Shown: positions 1-7,218 of the stretch, piece by piece
How the letters are laid out: every line of letters starts with the position of its first letter
Position numbering within the stretch: position 1 is the first letter of the stretch
Assembly: GCA_036278755.1 (NCBI GenBank)
Contig: DASUKL010000094.1
Location: 1 to 19,800, forward strand
Source: DASUKL01 sp036278755
GTDB taxonomy: Bacteria; Chloroflexota; Limnocylindria; Limnocylindrales; CSP1-4
Direction of reading: 5' to 3'
DNA length: 19,800 nt
The notes under the pieces: generated by a model
Database searches by the model: none
The model's input: only the letters and a program-made list of their open reading frames with translations
What the model was told of the DNA's origin: nothing
Position numbers and translations under genes: made by a program

Positions 1-268
1 CGGCCAGGCGGATGAAGTAGTCGTAGGGGGTGGGCTGGGCCGCCGAGCTGATGATGTACAGGGCCGCTCCGGCGAAGCCGATGGCCACCGCCAGCAGCAG
101 CTCGTCGCTGCGCGAGAGGCCGGTCAGGTCCTCGATGGTCGTCGGGCGGGGCGGTTCGGCTGCCTGCGGGGCCAGCTCGGGCGCCCGGGGCAGGCGCAGG
201 GACGTCGTTCGGCGCGGGGGGAGGCGGTGCGCGGGCCGCGGCGTCCGGGGCGGATCGGGGCTCGACAT
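1..268 (-). CDS. Polytopic membrane protein, N-terminal fragment (cut by window edge)
   Basis: Translating the minus strand from ATG at 268 gives 89 open codons that run off the left edge, so only the N-terminus is seen. Residues 1 to about 50 are rich in Pro and Arg and probably cytoplasmic. A hydrophobic segment follows (around DELLLAVAIGFAGAALYIIS), and then the stretch QPTPYDYFIRLA. That stretch resembles the first loop of GT-C/GT39-like integral membrane glycosyltransferases and related uncharacterised membrane proteins, but the catalytic region lies outside the window. The start is supported by a -10-like TACAGT seven bases upstream, which suggests a leaderless mRNA. It is divergent from another membrane protein at 311. 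The membrane location is well supported; the glycosyltransferase link is inference. Confidence 0.7.
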   Translation of the reverse strand, partial: MSSPDPPRTPRPAHRLPPRRTTSLRLPRAPELAPQAAEPPRPTTIEDLTGLSRSDELLLAVAIGFAGAALYIISSAAQPTPYDYFIRLA

Positions 269-310
269 CGGCTCGACTGTAGCCGACTCGCCTGTCGATA
301 GACTGACGCG
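269..310. promoter_or_regulatory. Divergent leaderless promoter pair
   Basis: The whole 42-bp gap between the two membrane-protein genes. Minus strand: TACAGT (complement of 276-281), 7 nt from the ATG at 268. Plus strand: TAGACT at 299-304, 6 nt from the ATG at 311. The two -10 elements are 17 bp apart, so each occupies the other's -35 position. No Shine-Dalgarno sequence is present for either gene. Confidence 0.5.
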
Positions 311-1522
311 ATGCTCGAGGCAGTGACGGCCAGGGCGGACGATCCGGACCTTCGGCTAGGCGCGTGGCTGGGCCTCGGAGCGTTCGTCCTCGTCGTCCTG
401 GCTGGGCGGGCCCAGGATCTCCTGCCCTCGCCCGAGCGGATGCTCCTCGTCCTGGCCTGGCCCGTCGTGGCCTGGCTGTTCGAGCGCACCCGGCTGGCCG
501 TCGTTCCTCTGGCCTACCTCATGGGCGGCGGGCTGCTCCTCCGCCTGGCCCACTTCGGGGCCGGCGGATCCGATCATCTGGCGGCCACGAACGAGGCCAT
601 CAGCGTCTTCCTCTCCGGTGGCGACCCCTACCGCCACGTCTACCAGTCGACGATCCCGCCAGGTTCGCCGGTCTCGCAGCCGCCGGTGGAGCTGTGGCTG
701 CACCTGCCTGGGGCGGTGCTCGGCGGCCTGCGCGGGGTCATGGCCACGGAGACCGTCGCGGCCCTGGTCGTGCTGCTCATGCTGGCCTGGCTCGCGACCC
801 GGATCTCGTGGACCCTGGGTCTGCCCGCCCTGGGGCTGTACGCGGCGCTCGGCAACCTCGTCAACCTGACCAACGACGGCAGCAACGACACCTCGACCGG
901 CGCCCTCGTCCTGCTGGCCGCCCTGGCCCTCGTGTGGGCCGTGCGGAGGACGCAGGACCGCGTCGACGACCCGCGAGCGATCGAGCTGGCCGGGGTGGCC
1001 GGGGCGCTGGCCGTGGGCACGAAGCAGACGATGCTCTTCCTCGTGTTGCTGCTGGCCGTCGGCCTGTGGCAGCTCCGCGGGCAGCGGACGGCGTGGCGCT
1101 ATCTGGCGGCCGCGGCGGTGGCCCTCGTGATCCTGTCGGCCCCCTTCGTCCTCCTCGGGCCCATCGACTTCGTGCGGGGCATCGCCTCGTTCGCCGGGGC
1201 TCATGCCGACGTCTACGGCTGGAACATCTGGGTCTTCGCCCAGCAGATGGGCTGGCCCGTGCTCGACCCGGGGCCGGCCACGGCCGTCGACGTGCTGGCT
1301 ACCCTGGCGGCGTTCGTGATCGCGCTGGCCTGGTGGCCGCAGAGCGTGGCCCGCGGGGCCGCGGCGGGCATCCTGGTGACCCTCGTCCTGCTGCTCGCGG
1401 CGCGCTGGACGACCTACGCTTACTTCGCCGGCCTGGCGCCCCTGATCCTGGCCCTACCGGTCCTCGACGCGTGGGAAGCCGGGGTCACGGCGGTCCAGAC
1501 ATCGGAGGCCGGAGCGACGTGA
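311..1522 (+). CDS. Polytopic membrane protein, possible GT-C type glycosyltransferase
   Basis: A 403-residue, strongly hydrophobic protein with roughly ten predicted membrane segments (for example residues 16-32, 44-57, 62-82, 143-163 and several C-terminal ones). The loop after the third segment contains SGGDPYRHVYQS and then QPPVELWLHLP. A GGDPY-type first extracytoplasmic loop is typical of GT87/GT39-like membrane glycosyltransferases that use polyprenyl-linked sugars, so a role in cell-envelope glycan assembly is possible. I cannot identify a donor or acceptor. The start ATG has a TAGACT -10-like element 6 bases upstream and no ribosome binding site, consistent with a leaderless transcript. 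Its stop overlaps the dinB start (GTGA), so dinB is probably co-transcribed and translationally coupled. A function-neutral name is safest. Confidence 0.8.
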   Translation: MLEAVTARADDPDLRLGAWLGLGAFVLVVLAGRAQDLLPSPERMLLVLAWPVVAWLFERTRLAVVPLAYLMGGGLLLRLAHFGAGGSDHLAATNEAISVFLSGGDPYRHVYQSTIPPGSPVSQPPVELWLHLPGAVLGGLRGVMATETVAALVVLLMLAWLATRISWTLGLPALGLYAALGNLVNLTNDGSNDTSTGALVLLAALALVWAVRRTQDRVDDPRAIELAGVAGALAVGTKQTMLFLVLLLAVGLWQLRGQRTAWRYLAAAAVALVILSAPFVLLGPIDFVRGIASFAGAHADVYGWNIWVFAQQMGWPVLDPGPATAVDVLATLAAFVIALAWWPQSVARGAAAGILVTLVLLLAARWTTYAYFAGLAPLILALPVLDAWEAGVTAVQTSEAGAT

Positions 1523-2742
1523 TCCTGCACGTCGATCTCGACGCCTTCTTCGCCGCGGTCGAACAGCGCGATCGGCCCGAGCTGCGCGGCAAGCCGGTGG
1601 TCGTGGGCGGAGGCGGTCCCGACGACCGGGGCGTGGTCTCCGCGGCTTCGTACGAGGCCCGCCGCTTCGGGGTCCGTTCGGCCATGCCCCTGCGGACCGC
1701 GGCGGCCCTCTGCCCGGCGGCCGTCTTCGTGCCCGTCGACGGGGCCAAGTACAGCGCCGTCAGCCGGGAGGTCATGGCCATCCTGCGCCGCTTCACCCCC
1801 CGCGTCGAGCAGGTCTCGATCGACGAGGCCTTCCTCGATGTGGCCGGGTCGGAGGCCCTCTTCGGCCCTCCCGTGGCCATCAGCCGGGCCATCAAGACGG
1901 CCATCCAGACCGAGCTGGGGCTGACCGCCTCGGTCGGCGTGGCCACCACGAAGCTGGTGGCCAAGGTCGCCTCCGACCTGCGCAAGCCCGATGGCCTGGT
2001 CCTCGTCGCGGCCGGCGCTGAAGCCGACTTCCTGGCGCCCCTGCCCATCGAACGGCTGTGGGGCGTCGGGCCGCAGACGCGCGCCGCGCTGGCTGAGTAC
2101 GGCGTGGTGCGGATCGGCGACCTGGCCGGCCTGCCCGTGGACCTGCTCACCCGCCGCTTCGGGAAGCACGGGGCCGAGCTGGTGGATCGAGCTCGAGGCA
2201 TCGATGCCTCGCCCGTTTCGGACGGCCTGGAGGCGAAGTCGGTCAGCCACGAGCACACGTTCGCCGTGGACGTGGCCGATTGGGAGACGTTGGAGCGCAC
2301 GCTCCTGGCCCTCGCCGATGGGGTCGCCTCACGGCTGCGGGCCGGTGGGGTGCGGGCCGCGACGGTGGGCGTCAAGGTCCGTGACAGCGGGTTCGTGACG
2401 GTGACCCGCCAGCGCACGCTGCCCGAGCCGACCGACGAGCTCGAGCCGATCTGGCGGACCGCCTGCGAGCTGGTCCGGCCCCAGGCCCGCGGCAAGCGCA
2501 TCCGGCTGCTGGGCGTGGCCGCCACGGGCCTCGGCGAGCGGGACCAGCTGACCTTGTTCGCGGCCGGCGACGAGCGCCGACGACGGGCCGAGGCGGCCTC
2601 CGACGCGATCCGGGCCCGCTACGGTCAGCGGGCCATCACCCGGGCACGGCTGCTGGGCGACGCCACGGCCGCGCCGTTCGAGCGTGACCCGAACACGGCC
2701 CCCGAGGCGCACCGGGTGGGGCGACGCGTCCGGCCCCCTTGA
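1519..2742 (+). CDS. dinB: DNA polymerase IV (Y-family translesion polymerase)
   Basis: A 407-residue protein from GTG 1519, whose start overlaps the preceding stop as GTGA. The N-terminus VILHVDLDAFFAAVEQ carries the first catalytic Asp (D6, D8). SIDEAF at about 100-105 supplies the second Asp-Glu pair, and YEARRFGV (45-52) and ASVGVATTKLVAKVASDLRKP are conserved palm/fingers motifs. A helix-hairpin-helix-like stretch (LWGVGPQTRAAL) and a little-finger domain follow. QLTLF at about 343-347 matches the beta-clamp binding motif, here followed by about 60 further residues. The family performs error-prone bypass of DNA lesions and extends mismatched primers. No LexA-type box is visible upstream of the dinB operon; two occur just after its stop codon. 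The longer reading frame upstream of 1519 is a shadow of the membrane-protein gene. Confidence 0.95.
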   Translation: MILHVDLDAFFAAVEQRDRPELRGKPVVVGGGGPDDRGVVSAASYEARRFGVRSAMPLRTAAALCPAAVFVPVDGAKYSAVSREVMAILRRFTPRVEQVSIDEAFLDVAGSEALFGPPVAISRAIKTAIQTELGLTASVGVATTKLVAKVASDLRKPDGLVLVAAGAEADFLAPLPIERLWGVGPQTRAALAEYGVVRIGDLAGLPVDLLTRRFGKHGAELVDRARGIDASPVSDGLEAKSVSHEHTFAVDVADWETLERTLLALADGVASRLRAGGVRAATVGVKVRDSGFVTVTRQRTLPEPTDELEPIWRTACELVRPQARGKRIRLLGVAATGLGERDQLTLFAAGDERRRRAEAASDAIRARYGQRAITRARLLGDATAAPFERDPNTAPEAHRVGRRVRPP

Positions 2743-2767
2743 CACCGAACATCCGTTCGATTAGGGT
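2739..2767 (+). promoter_or_regulatory. Promoter TTGACA-N17-TAGGGT with internal SOS box
   Basis: A perfect -35 TTGACA (2739-2744) overlaps the dinB stop codon; 17 bp later lies TAGGGT (2762-2767). The spacer holds CGAACATCCGTTCG (2746-2759), a match to the GAAC-N4-GTTC LexA operator of Bacillus and Actinobacteria. LexA bound there would cover the promoter. The start of transcription should be near 2774. Sequence match is direct; LexA control is inferred from family knowledge. Confidence 0.8.
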
Positions 2768-2782
2768 CGCGGTGGAGGGATA

Positions 2783-2794
2783 GAACGGATGTTC
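2783..2794 (+). promoter_or_regulatory. Second SOS (LexA-type) box
   Basis: GAACGGATGTTC is a second GAAC-N4-GTTC palindrome, 24 bp downstream of the first box's last base and just after the expected transcription start. Two such boxes flanking one -10 element are unlikely by chance in a roughly 70% GC genome, and the position suits cooperative LexA repression. Confidence 0.75.
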
Positions 2795-2854
2795 TCCAGG
2801 CGTTCGGGCTGCCGACCTGGAGGTGCAAGCCCCCGGAAAAGGAGTCACGTTCGG

Positions 2855-3136
2855 ATGTCGATGATCCCCATCACCCCAGTCGCCGTGGGCGTCCGTTGGG
2901 ATGCCTTCGCCCGACGGCCTCGCCGTCTCAGGATCGGCGGCGAGGATGTGGCCATCACCAGGGTGGACCGTGTCCGCCACGAGGCCCAGGCCTATCCGGC
3001 CAAGCGCGGCCCGCGAGCGGTCTTCGCCGTCCGCACACCGGACGCTCGCCTGTCGCTGGTCTACGAGCGGCGCACGCGCCGCTGGACGGTGGAGGCTCTG
3101 GATGCCAGCCCGATGAGCTCGGCCCTGCCGGCCTGA
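2855..3136 (+). CDS. Small SOS-box-controlled protein of unknown function
   Basis: A 93-residue basic protein from ATG 2855. The start is chosen because AAAAGGAG (2837-2844) lies upstream; ATG 2861 is an alternative, and the upstream in-frame ATG at 2789 lies inside the second SOS box. The sequence is Arg-rich and looks like alternating beta strands (DAFARRPRRLRIGGEDVAI, then AVFAVRTPDARLSLVYERR, then RRWTVEALD). The pattern of strand, variable loop, a Phe/Val-rich strand, and a final W-T-V-x-x-L-D recalls the small DUF6504-type proteins encoded beside Y-family polymerases in Actinobacteria, but I cannot confirm membership. Placement directly after dinB and behind two LexA-type boxes implies a DNA-damage-response role, perhaps as an accessory to translesion synthesis. 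That is inference from context. Confidence 0.72.
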   Translation: MSMIPITPVAVGVRWDAFARRPRRLRIGGEDVAITRVDRVRHEAQAYPAKRGPRAVFAVRTPDARLSLVYERRTRRWTVEALDASPMSSALPA

Positions 3137-3232
3137 CGCGGCAGCGAGGGGCGCGAAAAGCGGGGGAAGCGAGCCGCCGGGGCCGGGGGGACCAGGAGCG
3201 CCCGAGGTGGTGGGGGCGGCGGCCTGGCATGC

Positions 3233-3238
3233 GACAAT
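3233..3238 (+). promoter_or_regulatory. -10-like element of the folate operon
   Basis: GACAAT lies 7 bases before GTG 3246 in otherwise GC-only surroundings, without a Shine-Dalgarno sequence. This is the same -10/start spacing seen for several other genes here, and it favours GTG 3246 over the upstream ATG 3207 as the cyclodeaminase-family start. Confidence 0.45.
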
Positions 3239-3245
3239 CGCGCTC

Positions 3246-3911
3246 GTGCCCCCCACCCCCCCTGCCGAGCTCGCCAGCGCGAGCGTCACCGAGTTCACGG
3301 AACGTCTTGCCTCGTCCGCCCCGGTCCCGGGCGGCGGCAGCGCCTCGGCCCTCGTGGGTGCTTTCGGGGCGGCCCTGGCGGTGATGGTCGGCCGCCTGTC
3401 GGCCGATCGGCCGCGGTATGCGGAACATGCTGCGACCCACGAACGAGTCGTCTGGGGGGCCGAGGAGGCCCGGCGGCGCCTGCTCGAGCTGGCCGATGAG
3501 GATGCCGTGGCTTACGGACGTTTCGCGGACGCGGCGCGCCTGCCCCGCGAACCGGAAGCTGCTCGGGCGGAGCGTGAGCAAGCCCTTCGGGAGGCCGCCC
3601 GCGAGGCCACGTTCGTGCCGCTGGAGACGCTCCGGCAGTGCCAGGAGGCGGCCCGCATGGTCCAGGCCCTGGCCGGGCGGAGCAACGTCAACGCCGCGAG
3701 TGACCTGAACGTGGCGGCCCATCTCCTCGCCGCCGCCGCGGCCGGAGCGGCGGCCAACGTGCGCATCAACCTGCCCAGCCTCGGTGATCCGGCCGAAGCG
3801 GAGCGCATCGAGCAGCAGGTGGCGGACCTGACGGCCGCGGTGGAGCGGGACGTGGCCGCCACCCATGCCGCCACGGCGGCCGGGCCGCGGTCGCCCGAGG
3901 CTGGCGCGTGA
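3246..3911 (+). CDS. FTCD_C-family methenyl-THF cyclohydrolase / formimino-THF cyclodeaminase (FchA-like)
   Basis: A 221-residue protein from GTG 3246. Residues 14-60 show the family signature: a VTEFTERLAS helix, then PVPGGGSASAL (26-36), and a helix with MVGRL. The rest is all-helical, as in the FTCD_C fold (cyclodeaminase domain; stand-alone versions of about 210 residues), and ends with the typical NVRINLPSL segment. Stand-alone members include FchA, which hydrolyses 5,10-methenyl-THF to 10-formyl-THF, and enzymes of histidine breakdown that release ammonia from formimino-THF. Here its stop overlaps the folD start, and formate-THF ligase follows; no histidine-degradation gene is nearby. 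The FchA role is therefore the better guess, and the FolD active-site change supports it. It acts in the cytoplasm. Confidence 0.88.
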   Translation: MPPTPPAELASASVTEFTERLASSAPVPGGGSASALVGAFGAALAVMVGRLSADRPRYAEHAATHERVVWGAEEARRRLLELADEDAVAYGRFADAARLPREPEAARAEREQALREAAREATFVPLETLRQCQEAARMVQALAGRSNVNAASDLNVAAHLLAAAAAGAAANVRINLPSLGDPAEAERIEQQVADLTAAVERDVAATHAATAAGPRSPEAGA

Positions 3912-4837
3912 CGGCCGTCGACACGCCCGAGGACACCGTCACGGAAGGGCCGGTTCGCCCGCGAGAGGTGTCGGCCAGTGGCCGAGCACGACTCCTCGAA
4001 GGCCGTCCGTTGGCCGCCGAGATCAGAGCCCAAGTCGCCGTCGACGTGGCCGACATCGTGGCCCGCTTCGGTCGCCCGCCCGCCCTGGCCGTGGTGTTCG
4101 TGGGCGACGACGCACCGTCAGCCGTGTACCTGGAACGGATCATCCACGGCTGCGAGACCGTCGGGGCCAGCACCCGGACCGTGGGCCTGCCGGCCGACAC
4201 GGACGGCCCGGCCCTCGGTCAGGCCGTGCGCCGCCTCAGCCGTGATCCGGCGGTGGACGGGATCATCGTCCAGATGCCGCTCCCGGCCGGGCTGCCGCTG
4301 CGCGCGATCATCGACGCCATCGACCCCGACAAGGACGTGGACGGGCTGCATCCCATCCACGCCGGCCGGCTGGCCCTGGGCTACGAGGGGTTCCTGCCGG
4401 CCACGGCCCAGGCCGCGGTGGAGATCCTCAAGCGTTCCGGGTACGACCTGGAAGGCCTCAGTGCGACCGTCGTGGGCCGCAGCAACGTGGTCGGCCGGCC
4501 GGCCGCCCTGCTGCTCCTCCGCGAACACTGCACGGTCACGATCTGCCACTCGCGGACGCGCGACCTGGCGGCCAGCACCCGGGCCGCCGACATCGTGGTG
4601 GTGGCCGCCGGGCGTCCGGGCCTCATCACGGGGGCCATGCTGAAGCCGGGCGCCCTGGTCGTCGACGTGGGCATCAACGTCACCCCGGAGGGGATCGTCG
4701 GCGACGTCGACTTCGCCTCGGCGAGCCAGGTCGCGGCGGCCATCACGCCGGTCCCCGGCGGGGTAGGACCGCTCACCGGCGCCATCCTCCTCGAGCATCT
4801 CGTGACGGCCGCGCGCCGCCACCTGACCCGGGCCTGA
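3908..4837 (+). CDS. folD: Methylene-THF dehydrogenase of the FolD family, lacking the cyclohydrolase lysine
   Basis: A 309-residue protein from GTG 3908, coupled to the upstream gene by a GTGA overlap. The usual FolD core begins near residue 29 (LLEGRPLAAEIR), after a non-conserved extension of about 28 residues. Conserved motifs include DGIIVQMPLP (117-126), DKDVDGLHP (141-149), VVGRSNVVGRPAA for NADP binding, ADIVVVAAGRPG and ITPVPGGVGPLTGA. The substrate-site Tyr is present (Y74), but the catalytic Lys four residues later (K54 in E. coli, K56 in human MTHFD1) is Ile78 (ATC at 4139-4141); the next position, basic in FolD, is also Ile. Work on the human enzyme shows this Lys is needed for cyclohydrolase but not dehydrogenase activity. 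The protein is therefore probably a monofunctional dehydrogenase. Confidence 0.95.
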   Translation: MTAVDTPEDTVTEGPVRPREVSASGRARLLEGRPLAAEIRAQVAVDVADIVARFGRPPALAVVFVGDDAPSAVYLERIIHGCETVGASTRTVGLPADTDGPALGQAVRRLSRDPAVDGIIVQMPLPAGLPLRAIIDAIDPDKDVDGLHPIHAGRLALGYEGFLPATAQAAVEILKRSGYDLEGLSATVVGRSNVVGRPAALLLLREHCTVTICHSRTRDLAASTRAADIVVVAAGRPGLITGAMLKPGALVVDVGINVTPEGIVGDVDFASASQVAAAITPVPGGVGPLTGAILLEHLVTAARRHLTRA

Positions 4838-4865
4838 GCGGCCCGCCAGAAGCGGGACGACGCCT

Positions 4866-6569
4866 ATGAGCATGCCCTCCAGCCTGGAGATCGCCCAGGC
4901 CGCCACGCCCCGACCCATCACCGAGATCGCCGATGCGCTGGGGATCCTGCCCCACGAGCTGGACCCCTACGGCCGGGACAAGGCCAAGATCCGGCTCGAG
5001 ATCCTGGACCGCCTGGCCGATCGGCCTGCAGGCCGGGAGATCGTGGTCAGCGCTATCACCCCGACGCCCCTGGGCGAGGGCAAGACCACCACGACCATCG
5101 GCCTGGCCCAGGGCCTCAACCGGATCGGTGTCCGAACGGCCGTGGCCATCCGTCAGCCCTCCCTGGGCCCCATCTTCGGCATCAAAGGCGGGGCGGCCGG
5201 CGGCGGCTACAGCCAGATCATCCCCATGGAGGACTTCAACCTCCATCTGACCGGCGACAACCACGCCGTGGGTGCCGCTCACAACCTGGCCGCGGCCTTC
5301 ATCGACAACCACCTCTACTTCGGCAACGCCCTGGGCATCGAGCCCAGCACCATCGACTGGCCGCGGGTGGTCGACATCAGCGACCGGGCCCTCCGTGAGG
5401 TGGTCATCGGCCTCGGCGGTCGGCAGAACGGGCGCCCTCGGGAGACCGAGTGGCAGATCACGGTCGCCTCGGAGGTCATGGCCATCCTGGCCCTGGCGGC
5501 CGACCTCCAGGACCTCCGCCGCCGGCTGGGACGGGTCGTCGTGGCCGAGCGCGCGGACGAGACGCCGGTGACCCTCGAGGACCTCAAAGTCGCCGGGGCC
5601 ATGACCGTCCTCCTGCGCGACGCGATCAAGCCGAACCTGCTCCAGACGATCGAGGGCGGGCCGGCCTTCGTCCACACCGGGCCCTTCGGCAACATCGCCC
5701 ACGGCAACAGCTCGGCCCTGGCCGATCGGATCGCCCTCAAGCTCGTCGACGCGGTCTGCACCGAGGCCGGGTTCGGGGCTGACCTGGGGGCCGAGAAGTT
5801 CTTCGACATCAAGTGCCGGCTGTCGGGCATCCGACCGTCGGCGGCCGTGGTCGTGGCCACCATCCGGGCCCTCAAGATGCACGCCGGGGTGGGCCGGATC
5901 GTGGCCGGCAAGCCGCTCGACCCGGCCCTCGAGGCGGAGGACGCGGAAGCCGTCCGGCGGGGCGCGGCCAACCTGGCCAAGCAGATCGAGAACGTGCTGG
6001 CCTTCGGCGTGCCCTGCGTCGTGGCCATCAACGCCTTCCCGGCCGACCGCCCCTCGGAGGTCGCCGCGGTGCGGGAAGTGGCCCTCGCCGCCGGGGCCCG
6101 CGACGCCGTCGTGGCCACGCACTTCCAGGACGGCGGGGCAGGGGCTGAGGCGCTGGCCCGGGCCGTGTGGTCGGTGGCCCAGGAGGGCGCCCCGGAGTTC
6201 GCCTACCTCTACCCCGACGAGTTGCCCCTGGCGGCCAAGATCGAGACCATCGCCCGCCGTATGTACGGCGCGGACGGGGTCGAGATCCTGCCCCAGGCCA
6301 CGCGCCAGATCGAACACCTCGAACGCCAGGGCTACGGCGACCTGCCCGTCTGCATGGCCAAGACCCACCTCTCGATCAGCCACGACCCGGCGCTGAAGGG
6401 CCGCCCGAGCGGCTTCACGGTCCCCATCCGGGAGGTCCGGCCGTTCGCCGGGGCGGGCTTCGTGACGGCCTATTGCGGCGACATGCGGACCATGCCCGGC
6501 CTGCCTTCCCGTCCCGGCGGCGAGGGCGTGGACATCGATGCGGAGGGACGGATCGTCGGCCTCTTCTAG
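4866..6569 (+). CDS. fhs: Formate--tetrahydrofolate ligase
   Basis: A full-length 567-residue protein; bacterial enzymes are typically about 550-560. It joins formate to THF using ATP to give 10-formyl-THF, feeding purine synthesis and, through the two upstream enzymes, methylene-THF. The P-loop TPLGEGKTT is at 67-75, followed by VAIRQPSLGPIFGIKGGAAGGGYSQ split over two conserved stretches and by the NLHLTGD motif. It closes with the expected GLPSRPGGEG and GRIVGLF. ATG 4866 lies 28 bases after the folD stop; ATG 4872 is an alternative, and only a weak purine-rich stretch precedes them. It is the last gene of the one-carbon operon: the next 140 bases hold a hairpin and a new promoter. Confidence 0.97.
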   Translation: MSMPSSLEIAQAATPRPITEIADALGILPHELDPYGRDKAKIRLEILDRLADRPAGREIVVSAITPTPLGEGKTTTTIGLAQGLNRIGVRTAVAIRQPSLGPIFGIKGGAAGGGYSQIIPMEDFNLHLTGDNHAVGAAHNLAAAFIDNHLYFGNALGIEPSTIDWPRVVDISDRALREVVIGLGGRQNGRPRETEWQITVASEVMAILALAADLQDLRRRLGRVVVAERADETPVTLEDLKVAGAMTVLLRDAIKPNLLQTIEGGPAFVHTGPFGNIAHGNSSALADRIALKLVDAVCTEAGFGADLGAEKFFDIKCRLSGIRPSAAVVVATIRALKMHAGVGRIVAGKPLDPALEAEDAEAVRRGAANLAKQIENVLAFGVPCVVAINAFPADRPSEVAAVREVALAAGARDAVVATHFQDGGAGAEALARAVWSVAQEGAPEFAYLYPDELPLAAKIETIARRMYGADGVEILPQATRQIEHLERQGYGDLPVCMAKTHLSISHDPALKGRPSGFTVPIREVRPFAGAGFVTAYCGDMRTMPGLPSRPGGEGVDIDAEGRIVGLF

Positions 6570-6580
6570 GCCTCCGTGGC

Positions 6581-6609
6581 CGGTCGGCTCGACCGCCCCC
6601 CGCCGACCG
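6581..6609 (+). terminator. Hairpin after the folate operon
   Basis: CGGTCGGC (6581-6588) and GCCGACCG (6602-6609) form a perfect 8-bp stem around a 13-base C-rich loop, starting 11 bases after the fhs stop. There is no T-run behind it, so it may be a weak or non-canonical terminator, or an mRNA-end stabiliser. Confidence 0.5.
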
Positions 6610-6622
6610 ATAGGACCCCCGC

Positions 6623-6651
6623 TTGCCGGACTGCGACGTCGTGCGTACCAT
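6623..6651 (+). promoter_or_regulatory. Promoter TTGCCG-N17-TACCAT
   Basis: TTGCCG (6623-6628), a 17-bp spacer, then TACCAT (6646-6651). Transcription should start near 6658, leaving a leader of about 54 bases before the Fe-S carrier gene, which unlike many genes here has a ribosome binding site. Confidence 0.6.
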
Positions 6652-6711
6652 GAGCGCAGCGCCGTTCACGGCGCCCGCGTCCTGCCGCCCCGAAGGGGAG
6701 TCCTGAACCTG

Positions 6712-7137
6712 ATGCTCGAAACCGAAGCCCAGCCCACCATCGCCCAGCCGATCCTCCCGCTGTCCGCCAACGAAGCCCTGGTCCGCCTCAGCGACGCCGC
6801 CGCGGCCAAGCTCCGCGAGTTGACCACCGCGGAGAAGAACCCGGCCGTGGGCCTGCGGGTCTACGTCTACAGCGGAGGTTGCTCCGGCTTCCGCTACGGG
6901 ATGATGCTCGAGGACCAGCCCACCGCCGAGGACGTCCTCGTCGAGAGCCAGGGCGTGAAAGTCTACGTCGACGGCTCCAGCCAGCAATACCTGCAGGGCT
7001 CGGAGATCGACTACGTCGACACGCTCATGGGCGCCGGCTTCACGGTCAACAATCCCAACGCCGTCGCGGCCTGCGGTTGCGGCAGCAGCTTCCGGACCGC
7101 CGAGTCCGAGGGTGCGCCGGGCGCCTGCCACCACTGA
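6712..7137 (+). CDS. A-type iron-sulfur cluster carrier (IscA/ErpA/HesB family)
   Basis: A 141-residue protein from ATG 6712, with AGGGGAG at 6694-6700 as ribosome binding site. It has the A-type carrier fold with three conserved ligands: C57 in YSGGCSGFRYG, and C121 and C123 in AACGCGSSF. These proteins accept an Fe-S cluster from a scaffold such as SufBCD and deliver it to target enzymes. About 23 extra N-terminal residues precede the family core, and a short tail ends in Cys-His-His (139-141), which is not part of the usual motif. The promoter, hairpin and opposite-strand neighbour show that it is a single-gene unit. ErpA-like or SufA-like cannot be separated from sequence alone. Confidence 0.93.
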   Translation: MLETEAQPTIAQPILPLSANEALVRLSDAAAAKLRELTTAEKNPAVGLRVYVYSGGCSGFRYGMMLEDQPTAEDVLVESQGVKVYVDGSSQQYLQGSEIDYVDTLMGAGFTVNNPNAVAACGCGSSFRTAESEGAPGACHH

Positions 7138-7176
7138 GTGGGACCGGCTTGACGCCGGACGAGGGTCCGCGGGGCC

Positions 7177-7218
7177 CAGCCGCCGCTGAAGCGAACGCGC
7201 TCAGCCGTCGCTGAAGCG
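7177..7218. repeat. Short imperfect direct repeat at a gene end
   Basis: Two 17-base copies (7177-7193 and 7202-7218) differ at a single base and start 25 bp apart. The second copy is the last coding segment of the molybdoenzyme gene with its stop codon; the first lies just beyond that stop. It looks like a small tandem duplication of the 3' end. Confidence 0.6.

Noticed and set aside
364..1518. Possible N-terminal extension of DNA polymerase IV
   Set aside because: The extension overlaps the membrane-protein gene and is Pro/Arg/Gly-rich; the conserved DinB N-terminus begins exactly at GTG 1519.
2636..3298. Minus-strand frame (220 codons) across the SOS-box region
   Set aside because: It crosses the promoter and the 93-residue gene; its composition is Gly/Ala/Pro/Arg-rich without motifs. 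The SOS boxes are palindromic, but no credible minus-strand gene starts there.
4773..6383. Long minus-strand open frame (536 codons) opposite fhs
   Set aside because: It mirrors the formate-THF ligase gene; its protein is Gly/Asp/Arg/His-rich without any family motif, as expected from the complement of high-GC codons.
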